DNA of 55,129 nt from Halorubrum tebenquichense DSM 14210 (lineage in GTDB: Archaea; Halobacteriota; Halobacteria; Halobacteriales; Haloferacaceae): contig NZ_AOJD01000028.1 of assembly GCF_000337415.1 (NCBI RefSeq), positions 1 through 55,129 on the forward strand, written 5' to 3'. This document shows, in pieces, positions 33,204 through 43,222 of this stretch (the first letter of the stretch is position 1; the number at the start of each line of letters is the position of its first letter). The translations under genes were made by a program, and so were the position numbers. Below the pieces are notes generated by a model. The model did not search any database. It was not told where the DNA came from and worked only from the letters and a program-made list of their open reading frames with translations.

Positions 33204-34807
33204 GCGAAGGCCTCCGTGAGGAAGGGGTCGAACCACTCCGCGAGCGCGAAGCCGCCGAAGCCGAGCGCGACCGCCGCGACCGCCGCGAGGGCGAGCGCGA
33301 TCAGCGACGCCGTCGGCACCCGGTCGGGGACGAGCGACGAGCGCGGCGCGCCGGCGACGGGCGCGGGGAGGCCGCTCGCGGTCCGGGCGGGCGACTCCCC
33401 GCCGTCGGTCGCGGCCGCGTCCGCGGGGGCGTCACCGTCGTCCGCGTCGCCGTGGTCGCCCGGGAGTCCGGCACCGGCGAAGTAGAACCGCTCTATCATG
33501 CGCGCGACGTACGACAGCGTGAACAGCGTGCTGACGAATATCGCCGCCGCGACCGCGATCCCGACCGCGCCGCCGCCGGCGAGGCCGGCGTCGACCGCCC
33601 CGACGCCGATGTACCACTTGCCGAGGAAGCCGATCGAGGGCGGGATCCCGACGAGGACCAGCCCGAGGACCGCGAGCGCGCCCGACGTGTACGGGGCCGC
33701 GCGGGCCGCGCTCGCGAGGTTCTCGATCCGCCGGGTCCCGTAGCCGAGCGCGAGCAGTCCGATACCTAAGAACAGGCCGAACTTCACCAGCCCGTGGCCG
33801 ATCAGGTGGACGATCCCGCCGAGCAGCGCCGTCTCGTTCGCGAGCGCGACCGCCGCGCCGATCATGCCGAACTGCGCGACGGAGGAGTACGCGAACATCC
33901 GCTTGAGGTTCGACTGCGTCGCGGCGAGCGCCGAGCCGGCGACGATAGAGACGGTCGAGACGACGAGCAGCGCCGTCGCGATCCCCTCGTTGGCCGCGAG
34001 GAAGTCGACCGTGAACACGGTGTAGGTCACGCGGATCAGCGCGTACGCGCTCGTCGTCGAGACCAGCGCCGCGACGACCGTGGTGACCGAGTCGGGCGCG
34101 CGCTGGTAGGCGTCCGGCTGCCAGGAGTGGACCGGGAATAAGGCGATCTTCAGCGCGAGCCCGGTCACGATGAACGCGTAGCCCGCGCGGACGAGCGGGT
34201 CGCCGTAGCCGGCCTGCGCGACGATCTGGGCCTGAACGTCGAGCATGTTCAGCGTCCCCGTCGCGAGGAAGACGTAGCCGACGCCGAGCAGGTACAGCGA
34301 CGCGCCGACGGTCCCGACGACGAGGTACTTCAGCGAGGCGTACGCGCTCGCGCCGGAGCGGTCCGAGGCGATGAGCGCGTACGTCGTCAGCCCGGTGATC
34401 TCCAGGAAGACGAACAGGTTGAACAGGTCGCCGGTGAGGACCATGCCGACCAGCCCGCCGACCAGCAGGAGGTACGCGCTGTAGAAGGGGTTCTCGTGCG
34501 GGCCGGCGACCCGCGCGAACGCGAGCGTCGCGACCGACACAGCCGCCACGAGCAGCAGCACCGCCACCGACAGCCGGTCGGCGACGAGTTCGATCCCGAT
34601 CGGTGGGAGGAAGCCACCCAGCGCGTGGCTGAACGGACCGTTTATCACCGTTTCCGCGGCGATCGCGGCCGCGATCCCGGCCGTGACGATCGTTCCGACC
34701 GCCGCGACGGGCCACCCGATCCGGTCGTACCGCAGTCCGAGCGCCAGCGGCAGCGTCGCCGCGACGATGGGGGCGACGACCGCGAGCGGCAGGAGCACGT
34801 CAGTCAT
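33200..34807 (-). CDS. Mrp antiporter subunit D-like protein
   Basis: The 535-residue protein is the first of three ND-like subunits and most like MnhD. It has the typical 14-helix layout, with FNLFVFLEITGLTTYALIASD (TM5 Glu), LFPVHSWQPDAYQRAPDSVTTVVAALVSTTSAYALIRVTY (TM7-8 Lys region) and KRMFAYSSVAQFGMIG. A soluble acidic linker with DHGDADDGDAPADAAATDGG lies before the final helix. The ATG at 34807 gives an 8 nt overlap with the stop of the C subunit. It supplies proton translocation in the antiporter complex. Confidence 0.88.
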   Translation of the reverse strand: MTDVLLPLAVVAPIVAATLPLALGLRYDRIGWPVAAVGTIVTAGIAAAIAAETVINGPFSHALGGFLPPIGIELVADRLSVAVLLLVAAVSVATLAFARVAGPHENPFYSAYLLLVGGLVGMVLTGDLFNLFVFLEITGLTTYALIASDRSGASAYASLKYLVVGTVGASLYLLGVGYVFLATGTLNMLDVQAQIVAQAGYGDPLVRAGYAFIVTGLALKIALFPVHSWQPDAYQRAPDSVTTVVAALVSTTSAYALIRVTYTVFTVDFLAANEGIATALLVVSTVSIVAGSALAATQSNLKRMFAYSSVAQFGMIGAAVALANETALLGGIVHLIGHGLVKFGLFLGIGLLALGYGTRRIENLASAARAAPYTSGALAVLGLVLVGIPPSIGFLGKWYIGVGAVDAGLAGGGAVGIAVAAAIFVSTLFTLSYVARMIERFYFAGAGLPGDHGDADDGDAPADAAATDGGESPARTASGLPAPVAGAPRSSLVPDRVPTASLIALALAAVAAVALGFGGFALAEWFDPFLTEAFA

Positions 34808-35309
34808 CGCCGTCACCCCCGGTCGCGTCCCCCGTCTCGCCGGGAGCGAGCGCCGACGCCGACGCGCTCGGCGTCTCGGAGCCGGCGTCGCCCGCCCCCG
34901 CCGAGGGGATCGACCCCTCGTCGCGGAGCAGTTGGCGGAGGGTGTCGGTCCGCAGCGTGCCGTACTCGTCGTATATCCGGATACACAGCGCGAGCGCGAC
35001 CGCGGTGAGGCTCACGCCCACGACGATGGCGGTGAGCACGAGGACGTGCGGGAGCGGGCTGACGTACAGGCCGCCCTCTGGACCGCCGGTCGGAACGATC
35101 GGGATCGCCCCGCCGTCGACGTACGCCGAGGCGATGAAAAGCAGGAAGATCGCCGTCTGGAACAGGTTGAGTCCGATGATCTTCTTCACGAGGTTGGGGT
35201 TGGCAATCATCATATAGAGTCCGATACAGAGCAGCAGCGCGAACGCGACGTACGCGTGTCTCGTCGCGAGTATCTCGACGGCACCGCCGGCCGCGGCGAG
35301 CGCGATCAT
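34800..35309 (-). CDS. Mrp antiporter subunit C (MnhC, NuoK-like)
   Basis: The 169-residue protein has three hydrophobic helices in the first 115 residues (AYVAFALLLCIGLYMMIA, KKIIGLNLFQTAIFLLFIAS and LPHVLVLTAIVVGVSLTAVALAL), matching the NuoK-like MnhC fold. NPNLVKKIIGLNLFQTAIFL is the conserved loop and TM2. The C-terminal 50 residues are an acidic, Ser/Ala/Gly-rich tail that lacks structure. It overlaps the subunit B gene by 4 nt. MnhC has no proton channel but supports the complex. Confidence 0.9.
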   Translation of the reverse strand: MIALAAAGGAVEILATRHAYVAFALLLCIGLYMMIANPNLVKKIIGLNLFQTAIFLLFIASAYVDGGAIPIVPTGGPEGGLYVSPLPHVLVLTAIVVGVSLTAVALALCIRIYDEYGTLRTDTLRQLLRDEGSIPSAGAGDAGSETPSASASALAPGETGDATGGDGDD

Positions 35310-36007
35310 CGCCGCTCACCCCCGTCGGTCGCGGCCGTCCCCGGCGCACCGGCGTCGGCCGATCCGGCCTCGTCGGTCGGGTCGTCCTCGCCGGTCGGGC
35401 CGTCCTCGCCGGTCGGGTCGTCGGTCGAGTCCTGGTCCGGGTCGTCGGTGCCGGGACCGCCGGTCTCGTCGGCGAACGCGTCGGCGTCAGCGAATCCGCC
35501 GGCGTCGCTGAAGCCGTTCGCGAGGACGAAGAACAGCCCCATGAGCACGCCGGCGACGATGGTCCCGATCCCGAGGATCTCGACGCCTTCCATCCCGTAC
35601 TTGACCGGGTCGGGGATCGGGAGCAGCTCGTACTGGAGGAACGCGCCGCCGAGCGCCACCGGGACCAGTCCGATCCCGGCGAACACGAGCGCGCCGCCGA
35701 CCGCCAGCCCGACGACCACCGTGTTCGCGAGCCACTGGCGGGTGGCCTCGATGCCGAACGCGAACGCGATCATGAACACGACCGCGGCGACGATCGCGCC
35801 GCCTTGGAACCCGCCGCCCGGCGAGCTGCCGCCGTGGAAGGTGACGAACAGCCCGTAGGTGAACGCGAACGGCGCGACGATCTTCACCGTCGGCATGATG
35901 ACCTGGCTCTCCGTGTACGGCGTGCCCTGCCGACGGTCCGAGTCGAGACGACCGCCGGTGCGCGGCGGCCGGTCGCGGTCGAACCCGTCGTCGTCGGAAC
36001 CGCTCAT
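35306..36007 (-). CDS. Mrp antiporter subunit B (MnhB domain)
   Basis: The 233-residue protein carries the MnhB motifs PTVKIVAPFAFTYGLFVTFHGGSSPGGGFQGGAIVAAVVFM in the first half, with three to four helices in total. An N-terminal basic and acidic arm (residues 1-35) precedes it. The C-terminus is a 60-residue Asp/Gly/Thr-rich tail, with a short repeat of DDPTGEDG-like units. MnhB is part of the ion-translocation core of Mrp. It overlaps the DUF4040 gene and the C gene by 4 nt each. Confidence 0.9.
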   Translation of the reverse strand: MSGSDDDGFDRDRPPRTGGRLDSDRRQGTPYTESQVIMPTVKIVAPFAFTYGLFVTFHGGSSPGGGFQGGAIVAAVVFMIAFAFGIEATRQWLANTVVVGLAVGGALVFAGIGLVPVALGGAFLQYELLPIPDPVKYGMEGVEILGIGTIVAGVLMGLFFVLANGFSDAGGFADADAFADETGGPGTDDPDQDSTDDPTGEDGPTGEDDPTDEAGSADAGAPGTAATDGGERR

Positions 36008-36627
36008 GCGAACACCTCCCGACGGAGGACGATGAGGGCGGCGATCCCCGCCGCGAAGACGACGACCGCCTCGCCGAAGGTGTCGAACCCGCGGAACGCC
36101 GCCAGCACGGCCATCACCGCGTTCTCGACGTGGGTCTCGGCGTACGTCTCCGCGATGTACCACTGCGTCACGTCCGGGTTCGACCAGATGGGCGCGTCCC
36201 GGGAGCCGACCGCCGGGATGTCGCCCATCGTGAGCAGCAGCCCGCCGAACAGCAGCCCGACCGCCCCCGCCGCGGGGAGGTTCACCGACTCGAAGGCGGC
36301 CTCGTGCTGGCGTCGGGTCGTCTTCGCAAGCGTGAGCAGCAGCAGCACCGTGGTCACCCCGGCGGAGATGGCGGCCTCGGTCATCGCCACGTCCGGGGCG
36401 CGGTAGAACGTGTACAGCGCTGCCATCCCGAGGCTGTACGCCCCGAAGATGATCACCGCTGCGAGCACGTCGCGCGCCAAGGCGGTGAACAGCGCGGTCA
36501 GCACCACGAAGACGAACAGGCTCGCCTCGATGGCGGTCACCTGCGCGACGGGCGGAGCCGGGAGCCCCGCGGCGGACGAACCGATCGACGCGAGCGCCGT
36601 CGCGCCGGCTGCGAGCGTCCCCGTCAT
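36004..36627 (-). CDS. Mrp antiporter DUF4040/MrpA C-terminal-like subunit
   Basis: The 207-residue protein matches the DUF4040 domain found at the C-terminus of bacterial MrpA: ARDVLAAVIIFGAYSLGMAALYTFYRAPDVAMTEAAISAGVTTVLLLLTL is the signature. About five or six helices are present. Here it is a separate gene rather than the tail of a long MrpA, so the A subunit is split. The start MTGTLAAG at 36627 overlaps the G gene stop by 4 nt. Confidence 0.87.
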   Translation of the reverse strand: MTGTLAAGATALASIGSSAAGLPAPPVAQVTAIEASLFVFVVLTALFTALARDVLAAVIIFGAYSLGMAALYTFYRAPDVAMTEAAISAGVTTVLLLLTLAKTTRRQHEAAFESVNLPAAGAVGLLFGGLLLTMGDIPAVGSRDAPIWSNPDVTQWYIAETYAETHVENAVMAVLAAFRGFDTFGEAVVVFAAGIAALIVLRREVFA

Positions 36628-36956
36628 CGGCGGTCGTCCCCCTCCGTCCACGGCACGATTCCCTCCTCGAAGGCGGCCCGAGCGATCGCGTGGGCCGCGG
36701 TCGGGTTCGTCAGGAAGATGAAGAACAGCAGGAGGACGGACTTGAACCCGGCCCCCGCCAGCCCGACGGTGAGCGCGACCGCCGCGAGGCCGAATCCGGC
36801 CCCCAGCGTGTCGGCCTGCGAGGCGGTGTGCGCCCGCGAGTAGACGTCCGGCAGCCGGAGGACGCCAGTCATCGAGACGAGCGTGAAGAACAGCCCGAAC
36901 AGCGTGAGCGCGACGACGAGCCAGACCCGGGCTGTCTCCAGTGCGGCGGCGCTCAC
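36624..36956 (-). CDS. mnhG: Mrp antiporter subunit G (MnhG)
   Basis: The 110-residue protein starts at a GTG and has the three-helix MnhG/PhaG fold with RLPDVYSRAHTASQADTLGAGFGL as signature and a late hydrophobic segment SVLLLFFIFLTNPTAAHAIARAAF. The small G subunit is required for the Mrp complex assembly and activity. It overlaps the F gene by 4 nt upstream and the DUF4040 gene by 4 nt downstream. Confidence 0.9.
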   Translation of the reverse strand: MSAAALETARVWLVVALTLFGLFFTLVSMTGVLRLPDVYSRAHTASQADTLGAGFGLAAVALTVGLAGAGFKSVLLLFFIFLTNPTAAHAIARAAFEEGIVPWTEGDDRR

Positions 36957-37258
36957 AGCACACCACCCCGCTCGACGGTGAACTTCGAGATGGCGATGGC
37001 CATCAGGAAGTTCAACAGCGCGTACACCAAGGCGATGTCGAGAAACGTCGGCTCGTCGAGCGCCGCGCCCAGGATCGCGAGGATCACGACGGTGTTCGTC
37101 CCGAAGACGTTCACCGCCAGCACGCGGTCTTGCATCGTCGGGCCGACGACCGCGCGGTAGAGCATCCCCACGGCGAGGACGGCGAAGCCGGCGGCCGCGA
37201 CGAGGAGGAAGTCGCCGAGGGTGTAGCCGGCCGCGAGCGTGGCGTCCGCGAGGCTCAT
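36953..37258 (-). CDS. mnhF: Mrp antiporter subunit F (MnhF)
   Basis: The 101-residue protein has three helices and the MnhF/PhaF signature MLYRAVVGPTMQDRVLAVNVFGTNTVVILAILG, ending with a short amphipathic C-terminus. MnhF is a small membrane subunit in the ion path of Mrp antiporters. Its ATG overlaps the stop of MnhE by 4 nt, and its own stop overlaps the MnhG start by 4 nt, so translation is probably coupled. Confidence 0.9.
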   Translation of the reverse strand: MSLADATLAAGYTLGDFLLVAAAGFAVLAVGMLYRAVVGPTMQDRVLAVNVFGTNTVVILAILGAALDEPTFLDIALVYALLNFLMAIAISKFTVERGGVL

Positions 37259-38499
37259 CGGTCGGTCACCTCCTCCGGGTCGGCCGTCGGATCCGCCCCT
37301 TCCGCCGTCACGTCACCGCCGTCGGCGGCGGCGATCGGAAGCTCCTCGGTCGCGTCGTCCCCCTGGAGGATCGCGACGTCGTCGCGCTCGCGGGGGGTCG
37401 GCAGGCGCGCCGAGCGGCGGCCGTAGTAGACGAACCGCGTCCACCGTTCCAGCGAGCCGTCGAACAGCCCCTCGCGGGCCCACGGGACGAGCGAGTGGAC
37501 GTAGAGGTCGCTGTCGCGGGCGCGAACCGTCAGCGTCCCGGGCGTCAGCGTGATCGAGTTCGCGAGCGTCATCAGCGGGAGGCCGCTCCCGACGATCACG
37601 CGCATCCGGTTCATCGTCGGCTCGATCGGGAGCCGCGGGTCGAGGATGACCCGGGCGACGACGAGGTTCGCCTTCAGGATCTCGAAGAGCAGCACGGGGA
37701 CGTACACCAGCCCGCGGAGAATTCGCATCGGTGTCCGCGGGATCGCCGGGTCCGAGTCGAGGCTCACTCGCGAGAGGGTGATCGACACGATCGCGGCCGT
37801 CGCGACCCCCGTCACCGCGTCGAACCAGTACGTCGGGTCGCCCAACAGGAGGTAGAAGCCGAGCGAGAGCCCGAATAGCGCCACGAGCCGTCCGGTGGTC
37901 GCCTCGGTCCGGAATCGCTCACGGCGCGTCGGGCGGTCAACCGGCGCGGTCTCGACCGACAGCGACGTGTTCGAGAGCGCGAACTCCAGCGGCTGGAGCA
38001 GCGTCGTGTTCCCGACCGGCGTGTACTCGGGGTCGAGCACGACGCGGTCGGCCCGGTTGGCCTCGGCGTACTCCGCGAGGACGCGGACGTAGTCGTCGGC
38101 ACCGAACAGGTAGTCGTCCGCGCCGATCACCGCCGTGACGACCTCGACGTCCGCGGCACCGGGGGCCTCCGAGTCGTCGAGGTCCGCCGCCGTCCACGCC
38201 GCGGCGCGTTCGAGCACGCGCTCGGCCGCGGCGGCGCGCTCGTCGCTCTCGGGGTCGCCGTTCCGCCACGAGGCGATCTCGACGAGGTGGATCGCCGGCG
38301 CGCCGCCGGTTGCCGCGGCCTCCGCGACGTGCGCGATCGTCGAGCGAAGCGTGGAGGTCGGCTCGACCGGAACGATGACCGAACCGGCCGCCGCCGGTCC
38401 GCCCGCGGCGTCGGCGTCCGCCGCCGCGGTCGAACCGACCGAGTCGGCCGAGCCGTCGCCGGGATCGCCGGCGTCGGACGGGGAGTCGGCGTCAGCCAC
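37255..38499 (-). CDS. UspA-like domain fused to Mrp antiporter subunit E (MnhE)
   Basis: The 414-residue protein is more than twice the length of a usual MnhE (about 160). Residues about 30-185 form a UspA-like alpha/beta domain (SVIVPVEPTSTLRSTIAHVAEAA, VTAVIGADDYLFGADDYVRVLAEYAEANRADRVVLDPEY). The rest is MnhE: two hydrophobic helices around ATTGRLVALFGLSLGFYLLLG, then RILRGLVYVPVLLFEILKANLVVARVILDP, LPLMTLANSITLTPGTLTV and a cytoplasmic tail. GTG at 38499 is preferred as start since GGAGGT lies seven bases before it; the GTG at 38508 overlaps that site. The USP part may let the antiporter sense nucleotide or stress. Confidence 0.87.
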   Translation of the reverse strand: MADADSPSDAGDPGDGSADSVGSTAAADADAAGGPAAAGSVIVPVEPTSTLRSTIAHVAEAAATGGAPAIHLVEIASWRNGDPESDERAAAAERVLERAAAWTAADLDDSEAPGAADVEVVTAVIGADDYLFGADDYVRVLAEYAEANRADRVVLDPEYTPVGNTTLLQPLEFALSNTSLSVETAPVDRPTRRERFRTEATTGRLVALFGLSLGFYLLLGDPTYWFDAVTGVATAAIVSITLSRVSLDSDPAIPRTPMRILRGLVYVPVLLFEILKANLVVARVILDPRLPIEPTMNRMRVIVGSGLPLMTLANSITLTPGTLTVRARDSDLYVHSLVPWAREGLFDGSLERWTRFVYYGRRSARLPTPRERDDVAILQGDDATEELPIAAADGGDVTAEGADPTADPEEVTDR

Positions 38500-38506
38500 C
38501 CACCAC

Positions 38507-38512
38507 ACCTCC
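38507..38512 (-). promoter_or_regulatory. Shine-Dalgarno site of the MnhE fusion gene
   Basis: GGAGGT on the minus strand is followed after seven bases by GTG (38499). A rare clear ribosome-binding site here, it fixes the start three codons inside the longest possible frame and implies a leader of roughly 20 nt or more. Confidence 0.6.
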
Positions 38513-38539
38513 CACGGAGCCGTGCGTGACCGTCTCGTT

Positions 38540-38563
38540 ACACATGGATATCTCTATCCGTGT
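38540..38563. promoter_or_regulatory. Palindrome and likely promoter of the antiporter operon
   Basis: ACACATGGATA and TATCCGTGT flank a TCTC centre (24 bp), an imperfect inverted repeat 41-64 bp upstream of the MnhE start. An AT-rich GATATC core within it may act as the TATA element, so a regulator binding the palindrome could block the promoter. It is the only such site in the 137 bp spacer between the operon and the coaBC stop. Confidence 0.45.
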
Positions 38564-38645
38564 GGTTACTCCACCGCCTCAAAACAGTTTGTATCCGCGG
38601 GGAGCCTGCCGGGGGCGGGCGATGCGACTCCCGGGAGCGGCCCCG

Positions 38646-39821
38646 TCAGACGGACGCCGACGCGTCGAGCGTCGCCGCGAGGCGGTCCGCGATCCGGCCT
38701 GCGACGGCGTCCTTCGCGCCGGCGACCTCCTCCGGGTCGGTCCCCGGTTCGCCGACGAGCAGCACGCGCGTCTCGTCGCCGCCCATCACGCTCGCGTCGT
38801 TGGCGACGACGAACGACAGCCCGACGCGGTCGCGGATCCGCTCGGCCTCGGCGACCATCGCCGCGTCGTCGCCGGAGGTCTCGGCCTTGAACCCGACGAT
38901 GGGGAGGTCGGGATACGCCTCCCGGACCGAGTCGATCAGCTTCGGCGTCGGCTCCAGTTCGACCGACAGCGGCGAGCCGGACCGGATCTTCTGGTCGACC
39001 GCGTCGGCAGTGAAATCCGAGATGGCGGCCGCCGAGATCAGCGCGTCCGCGGTCGCCGCCGAGCGGCGACACGCCGCCATCATCTCGTCGGCGGTCTCGA
39101 CCGAGACCACGTCGGCGTACGGGACCTCGGGCCCGTCCTGAACGAGCGTCACCCGCGCGCCGCGGGCGTAGAGCGCTCTGGCGACCGCCCGGCCGGTCTT
39201 CCCCGACGCCCGGTTCGTCAGAATTCGGATCGGGTCGATCCGCTCTTTCGTCGCCCCGGCGGTGACGACGACGTGCGCCCCGGCGAGCGACCGCGGCGTC
39301 GTCGCGCGGGCGACCTCCGTCACGATGTCGTCCTCGGTCGCGATCTTCGCTTTCCCCTCCTCGACCCGCGGGTCCGCGAAGCGGACCCCCCACGACTCCA
39401 GTCGGTCGAGCGCGTCGAGGACGCCCGGGTGGTCGTACATCGGCTCGTGCATCGCGGGGGCCATCACGACCGGCACGTCCGCGCCGAGCGCGGTCGTCGC
39501 GCAGGTGGTGACGGGGGTGTCGTCGACTGCGGCGGCGACCTTTCCGGCGGTGTTCGCGGTCGCCGGCGCGAGGAGGAGCACGTCGGCCCACCCCTCGCGG
39601 CCGCACAGCTCGACGTGCTCGACGTCGCCCGTGATCTCGGTGACGACCGGCTCGTCCGTCGCGAAGTCGACCGCCCACGGGTGGACGATGTTCGTCGCCG
39701 CCGGGGACATGACGGCGCGGACGCGAGCGCCCCGCCGGCGCAGTTCGTGGGCGAGTTCGACGACCTTCACCGCCGCGATGCTCCCGGAGACGCCCAGCGC
39801 GACGTTGACCCCATCCAGCAT
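38646..39821 (-). CDS. coaBC: Phosphopantothenoylcysteine decarboxylase / phosphopantothenate-cysteine ligase (CoaBC)
   Basis: The 391-residue fused enzyme takes two steps of CoA synthesis. Residues about 1-175 are the flavoprotein CoaC decarboxylase with VALGVSGSIAAVK, SPAATNIVHPW (active His), PAMHEPMYDHPG. Residues about 185-391 are CoaB, opening with LAGAHVVVTAGATKERIDPIRILTNRASGKTGRA, ALISAAAISDFTADAV and DQKIRSG. Domain order and length are typical. It stands on the minus strand next to a Tat lipoprotein and a DUF63 gene; phosphopantothenate synthetase, which supplies its substrate in archaea, is 3 kb away. Confidence 0.94.
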   Translation of the reverse strand: MLDGVNVALGVSGSIAAVKVVELAHELRRRGARVRAVMSPAATNIVHPWAVDFATDEPVVTEITGDVEHVELCGREGWADVLLLAPATANTAGKVAAAVDDTPVTTCATTALGADVPVVMAPAMHEPMYDHPGVLDALDRLESWGVRFADPRVEEGKAKIATEDDIVTEVARATTPRSLAGAHVVVTAGATKERIDPIRILTNRASGKTGRAVARALYARGARVTLVQDGPEVPYADVVSVETADEMMAACRRSAATADALISAAAISDFTADAVDQKIRSGSPLSVELEPTPKLIDSVREAYPDLPIVGFKAETSGDDAAMVAEAERIRDRVGLSFVVANDASVMGGDETRVLLVGEPGTDPEEVAGAKDAVAGRIADRLAATLDASASV

Positions 39822-39873
39822 TACCGAGACCGTTCCGCCCCCGACGGCTTATAAGATGTCGTTGCGGTCGCGC

Positions 39874-40386
39874 TCAGGAGCCGTTCGGCTGCCCGCCGTC
39901 CTGCGGCGCGGGGAAGTCGTCCGCGGACAGCAGCCCGCTCACCGGATCTGCCTCCAGCGCGTCGAGCACCGCCGCGGCCGGCCCGCTGACCAACACGAGA
40001 CCCGCCCGCTCGTTCGCCTCGTCTATCCCGAACCCGTCGACGTCGGCCGCGTACGACCCCAGATCGTCGACCGCGGCCGAGACGATCTCGCGTTGCGCGT
40101 CGAGCAGTTCCGCCCGCGCGTCCTCCTGCGAGAGGTTCCCCTCCTGAACGCGCGTTCGGATGTCCTCTTGGGCGGTCTGAATCTCGTCTTGGACGTCGAG
40201 CGCGACCGTCGCGCTGGCGTCCTCGCCGGACCCGCTCCCGTCGCCGCCATCGGTTCCGTCGTTTCCGTCGTCGGTCTGTCCCGCCGCGTCGCCGTCCGAC
40301 CCGCCGAGGTCGCCGCAGCCGGCGAGACCGAGCGTCGATCCCGTCGCCGCCGCCGCCAGCACGCGCCGTCGCGGTGTGTCTGTCAC
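39874..40386 (-). CDS. Tat-exported lipoprotein of unknown function
   Basis: The 170-residue product starts at a GTG with TDTPRRRVLAAAATG and has a lipobox LAGCGDLGG, so it is a Tat-exported lipoprotein. An Asp/Gly/Ser-rich linker (residues about 28-55) is followed by a helical, acidic domain (ATVALDVQDEIQTAQEDIRTRVQEGNLSQEDARAELLDAQREIV). The N-terminal helices suggest a coiled coil. No family was recognised. The longer frame from 40446 has no signal value. It sits between coaBC and the DUF63 gene on the same strand. Confidence 0.7.
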   Translation of the reverse strand: MTDTPRRRVLAAAATGSTLGLAGCGDLGGSDGDAAGQTDDGNDGTDGGDGSGSGEDASATVALDVQDEIQTAQEDIRTRVQEGNLSQEDARAELLDAQREIVSAAVDDLGSYAADVDGFGIDEANERAGLVLVSGPAAAVLDALEADPVSGLLSADDFPAPQDGGQPNGS

Positions 40387-40495
40387 GTCCGCGCTCGGCG
40401 CTCGGCCCACTTGTCTGTTCCGTACGAGCGCCCTGGAGGGAGGCACCCGGTCGAACGTCCCTCAGTCGAGCGCCGCGGGCCCGGCCCCGACCCGC

Positions 40496-42218
<1,723 letters not shown>

Positions 42219-42326
42219 ACCGCCCGATACGGGCGGCGAGGGCTTTTGCCTTCCGCTGTAGTAAACGACGGTTCGCGGTCGCCGAGAGGACAGAGCGAAC
42301 CGCTTCCGGGCGGGAGCCGCGACGGG

Positions 42327-43088
42327 TTACTCGTCGGGGCTCGCGAAGGAGCCCTCGCGGATCGCCGCCTCGGCCGCGTCGAGCGCGGCGTCGGCGTCGA
42401 ACGCGTCGACGATCGCTTCGAGTTCGTCCGGCGGCGCGCCCGCGAGGTCCCGCGCGTGCGTCGTCACGTTCGGCACTGCGCGCAGCAGGTTATCGAGTAT
42501 CGGCACGTCCGCGGTCCGCGGCGACCGGCTCCCGGGGTTGAGGTCGACCACGATCTCCGTCTTCCCCATCGCGTCGAGTGCGGCGGCTCGGTCGCCGTCC
42601 TCCAAGGGGACCACGACGACGTCGGCCGCCTCGATCCCGTCGGCGTCGACGACGCCGCGCGCGTGGTCGAGCCCGGGGATCTCGCCGTCGCCGGCGAGCC
42701 CCTTCACCTCGCTCGCGCCGTGGTCGCGGAGGTGGTCCGCGATCCGCCGGACGCGCTCGTCGGTGTGGTTGAACAGGTTCACCTCGAGGTCCGCGTCGAC
42801 CGCCGCCGCGAGTTCGACCGTCTCGCTCGGCGCGAGCGCCGCGACGTTGCCGTTCACGGAGATCACGGGTCGCTCGGCGAGGAGGAGGGTCGCCGCCGCG
42901 GCGCGGGCGGCCGCGTCGGCGCTCGGGAGCGTGCGCTCGCCGAGGAGGTAGTCGAACGCCTCGCCGCGCCCCTGCGCGATCAGTCCCTGTTTCGAGGTGA
43001 TCCCCTGCTCGACGCCCGCCTCGATCCGGTGACGCGTCACGAGGGACGCGTAGCGCGGGTGGTCCTCGGGGATCTCCGTCTCGTCCAT
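42327..43088 (-). CDS. 4-phosphopantoate-beta-alanine ligase (archaeal PPS)
   Basis: The 253-residue protein fits the archaeal phosphopantothenate synthetase, which ligates 4-phosphopantoate to beta-alanine with ATP, replacing the bacterial pantothenate route. Motifs include EDHPRYASLVTRHRIEAGVEQGITSKQGLIAQGRGEAFDYLLGE at the N-terminus, VISVNGNVAALAP, EVNLFNHTDERVRRI, and VDLNPGSRSPRTADVPI. Family length is about 250. The ATG at 43088 starts the conserved MDETEIPEDHP. With coaBC it accounts for three consecutive steps of CoA synthesis; pantoate kinase is not in the window. Confidence 0.93.
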   Translation of the reverse strand: MDETEIPEDHPRYASLVTRHRIEAGVEQGITSKQGLIAQGRGEAFDYLLGERTLPSADAAARAAAATLLLAERPVISVNGNVAALAPSETVELAAAVDADLEVNLFNHTDERVRRIADHLRDHGASEVKGLAGDGEIPGLDHARGVVDADGIEAADVVVVPLEDGDRAAALDAMGKTEIVVDLNPGSRSPRTADVPILDNLLRAVPNVTTHARDLAGAPPDELEAIVDAFDADAALDAAEAAIREGSFASPDE

Positions 43089-43222
43089 ACCCGCGGTACT
43101 CGACGGGTCGGGTAAAAGGGCGCGTTCCCGGGCGCGCCGTCCCGAGCCGCGAGCGCCGCGGCCGACGGGAAAGGTATCGACATAATAGTTAACTTTCGCC
43201 GACACGTATTTTCGGTCGAGTC

